Shown here: piece by piece, positions 27,508-38,832 of the stretch
Layout: each line of letters opens with the position of its first letter
Numbering within the stretch: position 1 is the first letter of the stretch
Origin: Cadophora sp. MPI-SDFR-AT-0126
Taxonomy: Eukaryota; Ascomycota; Leotiomycetes; Helotiales; Ploettnerulaceae
DNA: 64,000 nt
Reading direction: 5' to 3'
Assembly: GCA_020747065.1 (NCBI GenBank)
Contig: JAGMVK010000011.1
Location: 496,001-560,000 of the forward strand
Made by a program: the position numbers and the translations under genes
Notes under the pieces: generated by a model
Seen by the model: only the letters and a program-made list of their open reading frames with translations
Database searches by the model: none
Told to the model about the DNA's origin: nothing

Positions 27508-27886
27508 TGATATCCTTCAATCAATGGAAAGACAAGTCTCAGTAATTACTTTGTGGCTGTGCTATGTCGAAGCCAATGTCCAGTTGCCGCTTCGGTACCA
27601 AGGTTGTGCTCATTAGCGGCATCCGACTCCACAGTCTGTCTCAATGCACGAAGGCTGGTCAGTCAGAATTCTGATCACCAGTCCGAATGAAAATCGCATG
27701 ACTTTATATTCTCTGCCCTCTTCATTGAACGCTCGACTTCTACATCTATCTTCAAAGTTAATTCCCTGCTTCTCAGTCCACGTCACCAGACTGAGACTCA
27801 TCAGTTCGTGTATCGCTCCGAGACCACCCAGTCATTAAGTCTGGGACCCATTACCATTCAGTCAAGATATTCGAAATAAATCGAAC
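27508..27886. other. Short intergenic spacer
   Basis: Separates two small plus-strand membrane-protein genes; nothing else is recognisable. Confidence 0.5.
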
Positions 27887-28465
27887 ATGATGTTCGACTC
27901 ATTTACCGAAAGCGCCTCTTCGGTTGCACCGCAACAGGCCACAAGGGTCAAAGCAGCCGCAACAACATTCACCAAAATCGCCAAGCATATGCTTGCAGAA
28001 ACTCCCACAAATAATATAAAGCCAATACTCAACACAGAACCTCCTATCCGCATTCCATCTATCGAATTTCACGGCTTCAAGCGCATCATGACATCCTCTG
28101 CCGTGGTAGACACCGCAAGCGAGATATCCAGCCCCGCGCTCTTCACACGTGTCGTTGAAATGGATCAGAACAATGTCACGATTCTTAACGGTACAGCTAA
28201 TCCAGATGAGGGCCTAACAGCTTCAGAATTTATCATTTCTTGGGTCGTCGCCGTGTTAATCATAATAATCATCATTGCAGTAGTAATGCTGGTGTCGACA
28301 ATTTCAACGTGCTTGAAGGCTAGGAAGAAGGCTGAGAGGGCTAGGCGAGAGAGGGAAGGGAAAGATGCAGAGGAGACAAGAAAGTTAAAGTTGGTGGAAT
28401 TGAGACATGTTCGGGTTGAGTTGAAGGATTTGGGTGAAATCATGAGACCTGAGAGGGCTACATGA
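27887..28465 (+). CDS. Orphan small membrane protein with Ile-rich helix
   Basis: A 192-residue protein of unknown family. The N-terminal 110 residues are polar and lack a signal peptide. A strongly hydrophobic helix follows (about 117-140, with VAVLIIIIIIAVVML), then a highly charged basic tail (ARKKAERARREREGK) likely to form a helix or coiled coil. The layout suggests a single-pass membrane protein with a cytosolic C-terminus. Two ATGs lie back to back at the start (27884-27889 region); the in-frame one at 27887 is used. Function unknown. Confidence 0.5.
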   Translation: MMFDSFTESASSVAPQQATRVKAAATTFTKIAKHMLAETPTNNIKPILNTEPPIRIPSIEFHGFKRIMTSSAVVDTASEISSPALFTRVVEMDQNNVTILNGTANPDEGLTASEFIISWVVAVLIIIIIIAVVMLVSTISTCLKARKKAERARREREGKDAEETRKLKLVELRHVRVELKDLGEIMRPERAT

Positions 28466-28790
28466 GCATCTCTGCGAGACGAGGTCGAGACTGGAGTTGA
28501 GACGACTAGGTGTTTCAGTCTCCTATTTCTACTGAAGAAGGAGAGAATTAGGAATATGGAGTCATGTTATTATACAATAGTTTTGCTCCTGTTAAACGCT
28601 CAAATAGCAACATTGTGCGCCTTTCATTCTACTCACCCGATCCGAGGCAAGACAAACAACAAAGGAAAGTTCATGAAAACGTGCTTCTTTTTCCATCAAT
28701 TACGATTCATGGCACTGAAGTAACTTGATGATTGTTGTCAGCGATATTCTTGGAGTAAACCGGGATGCATTGTAGTCAAGTGCAGTCTGA
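28466..28790. other. Short intergenic spacer
   Basis: Upstream of the decaying chromodomain locus; no feature is recognisable. Confidence 0.4.
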
Positions 28791-31300
28791 AATCAACCGC
28801 CATGGTACCTCTCGTCATTCTCCCGTCCCCGTGGCCTCTCACAAGCACCGAAAGTTTTTCCCGTTATTGAAACATCGCCAGAACCCATAGTGCCTACACA
28901 ACACGATACTTCAACCAAATCCCAAGTCGCACGGGTCTTCGAACCCATCTGGGAAGATGGCGTCTGCACATTCGTCCTCAACGAGGCCGCCAGAGCATCC
29001 GATCGCAAACGATTAGCCGAAGACGTCGAGCCGATCGTCCACGAGCACAGACTTCTCACCGACACTGAAATGAAAGAAAATGGCCTCATCGAGCTCCAGC
29101 CAGATAAGATGTACTACTTCAAAGTCCCGTCCGGTCGACATCCCTGCGTGATCAGGCTGTCGGCACAATGGTTGAAGAACCACGGGTTTCTCGAACGTCT
29201 CGCTGCCCTACGAGAGTTTTCTCTGCAGAAGGAGTTTAGAGAGAAATTAATGAATCTGTGCAAGAAACACGTTCCTGAATCATGGAGAAAGAGGGGATCG
29301 GCGTACACGATGTCCATGACGAACAATATCCATCATGGGCCGAACACGATTCAGCTCGGGAGGTTTTTAAGATATACGGATGAACTACCTGGTGTGAGCA
29401 AATACCTGGTTGAACTTACTTCTCTCATTGCAGAGGTCACTCAAATGGCGTTTCCGGATATCGAGAACAGGGGTAGAGCTCAGAGCCGGTATGAGAATGC
29501 GTCGTTGACGTTTGGAGCGAAGAGGAATCGACAATTTACGAGTGTGCAGTTGAATTATTCGGATGAGAATGCGAGTTTGGAGGACAGTCTGAAGGTTTCG
29601 GGTGGGGTGCATAGGGATGTTATGAATGGCCTTACACTGCCTGGACCAGTCGTTTCGATGTCGCATCATGTAAAGATTTTCTAGAGCTTGTTATTATTTG
29701 AGCAGCTGCTAATTACCTCAAGTCAGAAGATTATTTTCAAGTCGATTCAACATTCGATGTCTGCACGCAACCGTGCCGCTCCTACCATTCGAAATCATTC
29801 TTTTCTCAGCACGCTTTTACCACTGCTCCACTGGGGGCAGATTTTACACTGTCCCTGAGTCCTCGCCCCTTCGTGTTCCTCCTCCCGACCCTACACTCAT
29901 CCCAGCACTTCCCCCAGACTTCGAGCATTGCAGGCTAAACCTCGTCCTCTACCCCGCTATCCAACTCATGAAACTTTCCTTCTCGGATATCAGAATAGAG
30001 CTGTATGATGACGAAGTGCAAGGTTTGTTGTTTGAGGATAGGGCACATCACTATGAATGGATGATGCGAACGTATATCGTGAATGATCCAGAAATTATTG
30101 GGAGATTGGAGAGTCTGCCAGATCATACACGAATACCGCAAGATGGCCGAAATCAGATGATCCTAGCTAATGTCAGGACAGTAAAGAAACGAGGGACAAA
30201 GGAGACGAGAGGAGAGTTTGGGATGGGAATCACGAGAAACGGAGATCCGGATTATTATGTTCGGCTTTTTGAGTTTATAGACCCGGAGACGGGTGAGAAA
30301 CGAAGACCGGATCGCATGGAGGCTGTGAAGACTTTGGAAGCCTTATCCAAACCCAACATTGAATATGAAGAGTTAGAGATATATATGCGGTATCTAGATC
30401 CATGCGATTACGAGAAGAAGAATAGGGGGCCCTGTTCTTCTCAGTCATCGAGGGCTAGAAGGCGCGCTGCGAAGAACAATAAACGAAAACGCAGAGCGGT
30501 AATATACGAGACCGATTTCGACGATGGATTTGAAGGTGATGAATATGAAGATGAGGAGGATGAATGGGACTTCAATGTAAATGATTCAATTCCTTTAACT
30601 GAGGAGAATGAATCCGAAGATCAAGCGGCAGTAGATAAGGGAATAGTGGGACTGGCACCGGACGCCGCCAAGGTTCTTACGCCGGCTCTGAACGAGTTCA
30701 ATGCAGCAATCGATATGCTGAAAGAAGCTGGCTTGAAACTTTTCAGCTTTGCTGGTAGACAAAGTAAGTTTGCTGACGCTCAGTGGCGCGGTATTTCTGA
30801 CGTTATCACTAGATCAGCTACTGAGCGAAGTGACCGCCAAGTTAAACTTACTGGAGAAGACTTGCTCAATATATCGTAGACCTCAGACTAAGTCAGATCA
30901 AAAGGGTGTAAATGTCGCAAAAAAACAGAGCTGCGGCCAAAGAGAATTTAGATATCGTTATGTCATCCTCAAAACTATTCACAAGCCAATTTCAGTCATC
31001 AAACAACAAGAGGAAGCGAAAATTCGAGACCAAACAACCATCAAGAACTCCAGCACTAAAATCACCCAAAAGAGTTAAAAAAGGCATCTTCGCCTTCCAC
31101 GCTGACCCAGTCGATGTTGGCGACGAAGAACAATGGGAAGTCGAGTGTATTGTAGGTAAAAGACCTGCGAAATCGGGAAAACCAATATATAGGGCCAGAT
31201 GGAAAGGGTATTCTTCAGAGTGGGATGAGTGGAAGTAAACAGATCATCACTGCCAGGAGTTCGCTTGAGGGGGTAAGCTTAGTCAGCATGTTCACGAAGC
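28791..31300 (+). pseudogene. Decaying chromodomain-containing locus
   Basis: A chain of coding-looking segments in three frames. Segment 1 (about 28791-29684, up to SMSHH) has no upstream ATG in frame; its first internal ATG is at 29070. Segment 2 (about 29740-30879) carries GGRFYTVPESSP, FEFIDPETGEKRRPDR, a basic nuclear-localisation-like stretch (KNNKRKRRA) and an acidic block. It continues through a normal 49-nt intron (30764-30812). The frame then breaks at a run of seven A (30919-30925), after which a chromodomain follows (WEVECIVGKRPA, YRARWKGYSSEWDEW). That domain stops early at 31236 although the missing part (SSLEGVSLVSMF) follows in another frame. Four lesions in one locus favour a pseudogene. 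A motif GVHRD in segment 1 recalls iron-binding HxD sites but is not enough to assign an enzyme. It may be two adjacent broken genes. Confidence 0.5.
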
Positions 31301-31396
31301 TGAATTAATTTCTTGATCATGCAGCTGCCTGATATCTGTCTTACATCGATTGCTATCGTCCTCATGAATCCTCCCGCTCTTCACGAAACTATCACC

Positions 31397-33402
31397 ATGG
31401 ACTTTGAAATGAAGAAGCTATGCAATTACTGTGCCAATTTGATCCCATACAAGGACTCTCCAACCCCTTTCACTGCTACGCACCATGCCAACCTAGCTAT
31501 GCTTGAGTCCTCCAGCAAAAGCTGCACCGTTTGCGCAGTGATCCAAGCACAATGGTCGCTTAAAACTGTCCAGGAACGCTATCCAAATATCAATGCAGAG
31601 AACTACGGGGAAATTTTTCTCGAGTTGAAGGTGTTGGACATCCAAGGTTCGGAAGCGGGACTAGCCTGGGCTTTGCTGTCCATAGGGTTCGAACTTCGAC
31701 CTTATGCTATGCTTTACCTGAGCAAGATATCTATCACTACATGCATGTTCAACTGTAAGTTACCTTGGTTTTCGCCTATTGAAAATTATTTGACCTAGAT
31801 TTTGTAGCTGTGCATGCACAACAATTAAGACTGCAAGCTTCATCAACGTCCCTGGATGCAAGACTGGCAACGGTAGGTACATGGCTGCGAGAATGCAAGT
31901 CTAGCCACCCTCGTTGCAACAATACGATTAGGCAAATGCCGAAGCGTCTGATTGACGTTGGGCGAAATGGCAGCCCACCAAAACTCGTGGCATCGACAGA
32001 GTTGACGGAGGACTCCGTAAAATATGCTACACTCAGTTACTGCTGGGGTGAGTCCACATTCAAGACCATGAAAGCATCCGTGGAAGGCTATCACTACAAA
32101 ATACCTTTTGAGCAACTGCCGAGAACTTATCAAGATGCCATTGTATTTGCGCGAACTCTCAACATTCAATACTTGTGGATCGATGCACTATGTATTGTCC
32201 AGGACGACAATACGGAATGGCAAGAAGAAGCCGCAAGAATGCAAGACATTTATGCCGGAAGCGAGCTCACAATTGCAGCTACTGATGCGCCTGATGGGTC
32301 AGCAGGATGCTTTCCAGAGGTCGATACAAGCCCATCGCTCCATACCCTGGAGAGTACCGAGATGTTTACCACGACCAACTCGACTTCTGGTCGAGAGTAT
32401 TTGGTGCAGATTCGCGTTGGTGATCTCAGACAAGTGACTGGGGATTCAATTCTGAACACCAGGGGCTGGGTGCTCCAGGAAATGGTGCTTTCCCATCGCA
32501 TTTTGCATTGCATGACTTCGGGTCTGTTCTGGCAATGCAAGACTCACGCCAGGTTCGAGATGGGATTGGTATTCGATTACTCCACTCCTGCAATGAGGCA
32601 CACTCTATCAGGTGCATTGGAATTGGGCAGTGAATCAATGCACAGGCACTGGTGGACCTGGATGACTAGTTACTCGGGACGCGAGTTCTCTTTTCCCACG
32701 GATCGACTTCCGGCGATGGCAGGCTTGGTGCGTCACTACCAGGCCGCCAGCAATGACAAGCCCATGCTCGGGCTCTGGGAGCGATCGTTCACTCAAGACT
32801 TGCTCTGGACGAGGATGGGAGCTTTAAATTCATGGAAGACCGGCTGCGAATTGCCGAATATGCCTTCGTGGTCGTGGCTGTCTTGCTTGACGATGATTGA
32901 ATTCGATTTTTGGGGTCTGTCGGACGATGAGAGCCATAAAGAGAAGTTTCAGATCGTAACAGATCATTCAACGCTAGTCGATTGGGATATCCAGTGGTCA
33001 TCTGAGCCACTTGTGTCGGATATCAAGTCAACACGCGTTGTTGTGGAGGGTCCGGTGATCGAGCTGACGTTCAGCACGTCACCAGAATCATTGAGCTTCA
33101 CGCCACCTTATCTGAGCGTCAATGACGAGGAGCTCGACTTCGAGAAGAGTAAAATACCTTGGAGGTGTACAGCTCAGTTTGATTCTTTCGACGCCAAAGA
33201 CAGCGTATTTCCAGCACAGTATTTGTGTCTACTGTTGAGATCCAGGGTGTATAAGATCGGTAATCATTCGAAAGAAGCGTTCTTGATTTTGGATCCAGTT
33301 TCGGAATCCGAGAATGTGTATAGAAGGATCGGGATCGGGAGCCTTAGAGGAGAGCATCAAAGTTTTGATCTTCAGAAGCGAAGAATGTTGGAGCTGGTAT
33401 GA
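31397..33402 (+). CDS. Heterokaryon-incompatibility (HET) domain protein
   Basis: Two exons, 31397-31754 and 31808-33402 (intron 53 nt), encode 650 residues. The start has a strong context (CACCATGG). The N-terminus has the CNYCANL and CTVC pairs that often precede HET domains. The HET domain proper begins at YATLSYCWGE (192-201) and includes YLWIDALCIVQDD (241-253), RMQDIYAGSELTIAA and the later NTRGWVLQEMVLSHRIL block. HET proteins mediate programmed cell death after fusion of genetically different hyphae; the HET domain is distantly TIR-like. There is no additional C-terminal repeat or STAND domain; the C-terminal 300 residues are the usual variable extension (SYSGREFSFPTDRLPAMAGL, then NMPSWSW). 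The partner is unknown. Confidence 0.92.
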
Positions 33403-34050
33403 GTGTAAACAACGCATGACTGCGGCTACCTGGAGAGAGTAGCTGCCCAAGCACGATGAATCCAGTAATGAAAAGCCAATCACCTTTATCGACATCATGA
33501 TATGGCTCACTGCCCCTTGATATGAAGCTGATGAGATCTATCGCGGGATCCATTCTTGCCGCATGCGTGACTGCTAAGCTTGCTATTGGGTTTGAATGGA
33601 AGAAGTTTCAGGGGAGACGCGCTGACGCGAAGCACTAAACGCGTCCTGCATGCACTGACCATGCGCTAAGCTTTAACCTTATTTTTGGGATTTCCGGTGG
33701 ATCCGATCCACCTCCACATTCCCTCGGAAGCAAAACCAACATGTACCACAACGATGAAACCAACTATAGTGGCATTAAACATCGTATCTCCACGAAGGTC
33801 TGAAGTGTGATCATTAAGGGCTATTTCCGTCTTGTGCGTGTAAACTTCAAGTTTAAGATGTGGCATGCTAGAAGACTCTTCAAAATACAGATCTCCCGAC
33901 GGCATGGCAATGAAAACAGTTCAAGACAGAATGGGGTACTGTGACGCTTGTTTCTCATTATTGACATATGATCTTCTAAATCGGTGGTCTGTTCTAACCA
34001 CCACTTAGGTACCTGTATACACACCACTTCCAGCTTACAACTCTAAAACA
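33403..34050. other. Convergent intergenic region
   Basis: Lies between the 3' ends of the HET gene (plus) and the FAD enzyme gene (minus). No gene supported. Confidence 0.5.
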
Positions 34051-35664
34051 CTACAACCACGATGACACCGCTGCACCCGAGGAAGTGTCAGATCCCCTGA
34101 TACCACCTACCAGCCTCGCCGCCGCCTTACCCGCCCTCCTTCCAAACACCGCACCACTCGTCAGCCCACTTCCCCCTGGATAATTCCCATAAAACAGCCC
34201 ACCTACCATTTCGCCTGCGGCAAAAAGCCCCTTTACTTCCTTGCCCGACTGCGAGATGACAGCCGTGCTCTTCGGATCAATCGCCAACCCTCCAAAGGTA
34301 AAGGTGATCCCACAACACACCTTCACCGCCATGAATGGGCCTTGGCTGACAGGAAGCGCCCAATTCGACTTCGGCAATGCAAGCTTCACCGTCGAGCTTT
34401 GTGTGGAGAGCCCATCTTTTACAGCCGGGTCCCATTTCATGCTACTAGACCTTTCCTTCTCCGCAGCTGCAACAGCGGCGTTATACTCCTTGATCGTCTC
34501 AACAAAACTCGCCCGATCCTCAAGTCCTCTCTTCGCACAATTCTCGGCAAGTTCCTCCAACGTCTCCCCCCAAATCTTCTCCACTACTTCATCTCTATAC
34601 TCCTCATCCCTCAACCACGGAATCGTTCTCTGATCCCAAACCTGAAACGCCACTCCTTCCGGCTGCCCATGAATCGCACGTCCAAACTTCGCATAAGTGA
34701 AATTCCGCATATCAACACCCTCGTCGACAAATCTCTTCCCATGAACATTCAGCATCAGACCAAGCGGATACCCGCTCTTCGTGAACTCATTAGAGATCGC
34801 CCGATCGCCGCTGTTGGCGGGCGCATTGGCGTCCCAGCACGTACTATGGCAGCCGGACCAGTTTCCTGCTTGTTTGGCGTTGACGTCGCGGATGGCGAAC
34901 TCGAGAGCCTCGCCAGTATTGAACGGTGTACCCCGGACGCGTGCTAAGTCCCAGCCTGGACCGAGGAACTGAGAGCGCATGCGTGGATTGGCTTCGAATC
35001 CTCCGGCGGCGAGGATAACTGCTTTAGTCGTAATGAGCTTATCGACGCCATCAACCTCGACGACGACGCCTGATACGGAGCCTGTAGTGGGGTCTGTGAT
35101 GATGCGTTTTGCTGCTGTGGAGTAGTATATTTCGACGCCGTGGCGGAGAGCGGCGTTCTGGTGGTCTTGGATTAGACCTTTTCCTCCTCCGTCGGTTTTG
35201 AGCGACATGCCGCCCCAGAATTTGAAGCGGCCATTGACTTTGTAGGCCTGTCTGTTGAAGGAGAGCTGAAAGCGGATGCCTTGCTTGGCTAGCCATTTGA
35301 CTGCTGAATTTGATTCTGAAATTAGGACTTCGCTGAGTTCAGGGTCGGTTCGTCCTGAGGTCATGCGGTCCATGTCGTTTCGAAAGTCGGCTGGTGTATA
35401 GGGCTCGAGGTCGATGAGTGAAGCCATTGAGTGGGTAACATTGTTGACGAGCGGCAGGAGGTCGGATATGCCGTTGTGGACGGTGCGAAATGCACCGGCT
35501 GTGAAAAAACTGTTGCCACCGGCCCATTCTTGAGGACATTTGTCGATCAGTACGACGCGCTTTGCACCGGCTTCAGCTGCTTGAGTTGCAGCTGTAAAGC
35601 CAGCATTTCCGCTGCCGATGACAAGTACATCGACTGGGCTTGCGAACTGTGGTAGAGGAGTCAT
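34051..35664 (-). CDS. FAD-dependent fumarate-reductase/tricarballylate-dehydrogenase-like flavoprotein
   Basis: Intronless, 537 residues. The dinucleotide-binding motif VIGSGNAGFTAA is at residues 15-26, followed by the flavin-contacting CPQEWAGGNSFFTAGAFR. AVILAAGGFEANP and a C-terminal FAD site, LFAAGEMVGGLFYGNYPGGSGLTSG without the first residues, complete the FAD_binding_2 fold of the fumarate reductase/succinate dehydrogenase flavoprotein family. The closest recognisable relatives are TcuA-type tricarballylate dehydrogenases, which are soluble dehydrogenases of polycarboxylic acids; the true substrate is not visible. No signal peptide. The gene lies on the same strand as, and downstream of, the cleavage oxygenase and transcription factor. 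The coding strand turns from C-rich to G-rich near 34850. Confidence 0.9.
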   Translation of the reverse strand: MTPLPQFASPVDVLVIGSGNAGFTAATQAAEAGAKRVVLIDKCPQEWAGGNSFFTAGAFRTVHNGISDLLPLVNNVTHSMASLIDLEPYTPADFRNDMDRMTSGRTDPELSEVLISESNSAVKWLAKQGIRFQLSFNRQAYKVNGRFKFWGGMSLKTDGGGKGLIQDHQNAALRHGVEIYYSTAAKRIITDPTTGSVSGVVVEVDGVDKLITTKAVILAAGGFEANPRMRSQFLGPGWDLARVRGTPFNTGEALEFAIRDVNAKQAGNWSGCHSTCWDANAPANSGDRAISNEFTKSGYPLGLMLNVHGKRFVDEGVDMRNFTYAKFGRAIHGQPEGVAFQVWDQRTIPWLRDEEYRDEVVEKIWGETLEELAENCAKRGLEDRASFVETIKEYNAAVAAAEKERSSSMKWDPAVKDGLSTQSSTVKLALPKSNWALPVSQGPFMAVKVCCGITFTFGGLAIDPKSTAVISQSGKEVKGLFAAGEMVGGLFYGNYPGGSGLTSGAVFGRRAGKAAARLVGGIRGSDTSSGAAVSSWL

Positions 35665-37179
35665 GGTCTAAGACACGGCAGAGGGACGACTGAGAGGTGG
35701 CTAGCAGTGAGAGCTCGAAAAACTATCTCGCCAGTCGGTGGATAATTTAAACGCAAGTGCGACTTCCGACGAAGAGATACACTGTATATAAAGAATATTA
35801 GAGACTTTTCTCAGCAATATGTATACGATGGATTAAGAACGGTCCAGCCCAGGGTCGTACAAGCGAAGTCAATAGTAGCTCATAGGTCGATCTTCGCGCA
35901 TCTCCTTTCCTATAGGGTCACTCCCTAGACGGCGAAAGAGCGTTAGGTATGGGGATTACCACGAAATCGAGTTATTACGGCATGCAAAACAATGGGAAGA
36001 TACCTTCAATTACCGCTTGAAGGTGCTGCTCTCACCAATAGCGATGCCAAAGTGGAAAAAGGAAGGTAAACACGGAGACTCAATCCCCGATGGAACAGAC
36101 TTCAGACCGGGGATATCGAAGAACCGCTAAACACGGGATACGAAGCTTATACGGACCTTGGCTAGTATGATGCTTAAATGCTTAATTGCACCAGGAACGG
36201 AAGAAAGTTCTCGGGCGGAGACTCTGAAGCCGTTGAGAAAAGAGATGCAATGGAGGGGCAGGTCATGATAACTCCCCCACCTTTGTTCCACTTGCCACTG
36301 TTGTCTCATCTCCACATTCGCATGCTAGCTTACTGGGGCCTGGTGGGTCCCCTAAGATCAACAAACGCGGGGTAAGGAGCTCGGGAGTCGGATGCACCCG
36401 AGACTTACGAGTACGACCCAATGGACCATCAAACGCCGTAGCAATGCCCGAGAAATCTCGTACAGTAAGTTAATCATGTACCCGAACAGTGGGAAAGAAC
36501 AGCTGTAAAGGAAGAATGGAATGAAATTATTCGCTTCCCTACGTATCGGTTTTTAGATGCATATTTTGGAAATGTGCCCTTGGGTTAACGACTTCTCCTG
36601 GCATAACAAAACACAACATAAAATATGCCTGAAGCCATACACTCGTTTCAAGAATTCAATTCATCATACCTTTGAATGATTCCAACCTTGCACTTCCACC
36701 ATGTAATCCACCTCAACCATCAAAGAAAGAATAGTTGCTTTTCATCCCGTTGACTCGTGATATTCTCAGCTACTAGCCACGGCATCGAGCGGCGTATCGA
36801 GATATTTCCCTTTGATCGCGATTTTGTGGAAGAGCTCTTAGATAGAGTTTTCTGGGGAATGGACTTCCACATTCTAATACAAAGCTTCGTATGTCGGATG
36901 ATGAGTCACTTGTGGATTTTACCGTAGGGTGCTGTGACTTCGGAGAAGGGACAGGATCTGTTGGTTGAGAGTCCGATAAAATTGTGCTGGCCACAAGAAA
37001 GGACTTACGAAATGTAGTGGGCTTGTGGTAAAAGAACGTGGCGCAAGGTGCAAGGTTAAGAGAGTATATTATTGATATTTTGACGTAATGAAACCTCAGT
37101 AGGGAATGAAACACAATTTGACATCCTACACGAAATAGAGAAAGATGACCAGCAATTTAACATACCTCCCATTCCAAAC
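35665..37179. other. Intergenic region
   Basis: About 1.5 kb with no supported gene. A minus-strand frame at 36773-37114 is not preserved beyond itself. Contains the promoter of the FAD enzyme and the 3' UTR of the cleavage oxygenase. Confidence 0.5.
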
Positions 37180-38832
37180 TTAAAGTGGTTCCAACGCACC
37201 CTTCCCACTAATTTTTACCTCTGCATACCTCCTAACAAAATCATCCTGCCCCTCCAATTTCTCCAAATCCTTTGCGTCAACCCAATTTCCATGAATCTGC
37301 GTCCTCAAATGAAATGGCAAGCTCACAATCGCAACCGGCTTTTCAAACTCACTGGTATCAATCACAACCAAATCACACCTATTCTCCAATTTCCGCTCCA
37401 CCATTGCGATGATCCAGCCATCGCCTTCTTCAGCATCTTTGGTCCGTGGGATGAAGATCGGTTCTTGCACTAAACTATCATCGCCTACATAGAAGAAGCG
37501 CGTCTTACCCGTCCGATGATCATGCATAGCCAATGCGTTCAAGCCTTGGAGATGACTCTTCCCGCTCTCTGACTGCCGGGGTAGAATGACGTCGAGGAAT
37601 ACGATGTTGTGTTTCTTCGTCATGAAACGCTCATCGATACGTGGGAACTCGCATGGCATATCGAGAATTATTTCGGGGTCAGGAATGGAGCTACCGTTTG
37701 GGGCGGTGAGATCCAACTCCCAACGGACAAAATCGGCTTTTGCTTCTGGTGACGGCATGCGGCCGTCGTCGGGTGGGAAGAATGGGAAAGCATTGTCATG
37801 TACGCGCGTCGTTTCGAGATATATCTTGCCGTCTGAGCCTTCCCATGCGCCGCCGGTATGAATGTTCATGCAGTTCTTCCATTCGTAAAATCTCGACTCG
37901 CCCTTTTTCCACCCCTCAGGTAGGACAGTTGTCTTTCTTCTAGGTACAACAATGAAGATCGCATTTAAATCGTAGTTCCACGCCCAGTGCTGTTTCTTGG
38001 CTCGGAGGCGATCCATATTGCTCTCGAACGGCCAGGCAACCATCACGAGCCAGTTTTCTGTGATAACACAATCATGTATGGGCGCGCACCAAGGGGACTG
38101 GACCCAGAGCTCTTCAATTTTTCGACCCTGCTTGTCAAGTGTGTATGTGGCAATATCCCGAGTAGCCAATCCCGTAGCTTCATAACCGAAAACAACGAGT
38201 TCTTTCGTAAATGGATCGACTTTAGGATGAGCAGTAAATGTCTTGCTTCTGATCTGAGCTCCGAAAGGATCGTAGCCTTTAGTATCGAGCGTATGCGGAT
38301 CAACTGCATACGGTAAGCCGCCTTCCTTCAGAGCAAGAAGTCTATCTGCCCAGAAGACTAGGTTCGTATTTGCCGTCGAGTCGATGGCTGCTCGAACGCA
38401 GGGGTGGTGTGTGAAAGGATTTCTGTACAGCCCGAAGAGAGCTTTATTCGCTCGGCGCTCGAGGATGTACCGCTCCGTCTCAACATAACGTAGTTTCATG
38501 TCTACACAGCCTTCGTGGAATCTGAAAGCGGAGATATGACCGTCGCCATCGAGGGGAATATTGTCCGGGTGCGGGGGTACGAATGGATCACACATTACGC
38601 GGTAGAACGTACCAGATATGGCTGTTGGAACCGCGCCATGAATTATCAGGTCTGATATCTCGCCTTCAAGCCGGCATGGAGTGTTGGAGCCTGTGAGGTC
38701 TCGGGCGATGGGCCATGAGGTTGCGAGACCATGGAGATATGGTTGAGCAGGAAGGGTTGGAGGTGGAGGAACGTTCGGTTCAAAGATCTTACTGGACGCC
38801 GCAGCTGGTAAAGTTTGTGTCTGAGTTGCCAT
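37180..38832 (-). CDS. Carotenoid/stilbene cleavage oxygenase (RPE65 family)
   Basis: Intronless, 550 residues. The family uses a non-haem iron held by four histidines to split an alkene bond with O2. The ligands are visible at the expected spacing: His202 (TAHPKVDP), His253 (PIHDCVITENW), His325 (NIHTGGAWE) and His514 (IHGNW). Other family blocks are GTFYRVMCDPFVPPHPD, LDGDGHISAFRF and EFPRIDERF. The HPKVDP wording and overall length recall the fungal stilbene-cleaving CAO-1 group and bacterial lignostilbene dioxygenases more than torulene-cleaving CAO-2, so a phenolic stilbene substrate is inferred with moderate confidence. The start chosen is the ATG at 38830-38832; an in-frame ATG 108 bases upstream adds a hydrophobic stretch unlike the family. 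The transcription factor gene ends 530 bp upstream. Confidence 0.93.
   Translation of the reverse strand: MATQTQTLPAAASSKIFEPNVPPPPTLPAQPYLHGLATSWPIARDLTGSNTPCRLEGEISDLIIHGAVPTAISGTFYRVMCDPFVPPHPDNIPLDGDGHISAFRFHEGCVDMKLRYVETERYILERRANKALFGLYRNPFTHHPCVRAAIDSTANTNLVFWADRLLALKEGGLPYAVDPHTLDTKGYDPFGAQIRSKTFTAHPKVDPFTKELVVFGYEATGLATRDIATYTLDKQGRKIEELWVQSPWCAPIHDCVITENWLVMVAWPFESNMDRLRAKKQHWAWNYDLNAIFIVVPRRKTTVLPEGWKKGESRFYEWKNCMNIHTGGAWEGSDGKIYLETTRVHDNAFPFFPPDDGRMPSPEAKADFVRWELDLTAPNGSSIPDPEIILDMPCEFPRIDERFMTKKHNIVFLDVILPRQSESGKSHLQGLNALAMHDHRTGKTRFFYVGDDSLVQEPIFIPRTKDAEEGDGWIIAMVERKLENRCDLVVIDTSEFEKPVAIVSLPFHLRTQIHGNWVDAKDLEKLEGQDDFVRRYAEVKISGKGALEPL

Noticed and set aside
28890..28892. GTG as start codon of the first segment of the chromodomain locus
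   Set aside because: Non-ATG starts are rare in fungal nuclear genes; the open frame extends further upstream without an ATG, so this is not a real start.
31239..31260. 22-nt GTAAAC...CCAG interval as an intron that would repair the chromodomain
   Set aside because: Far below the shortest fungal introns seen here (45 nt) and does not restore the frame.
31685..31700. GGGTTCGAA resembling a tRNA B-box
   Set aside because: Lies inside the HET coding sequence and no cloverleaf or A-box could be placed around it.
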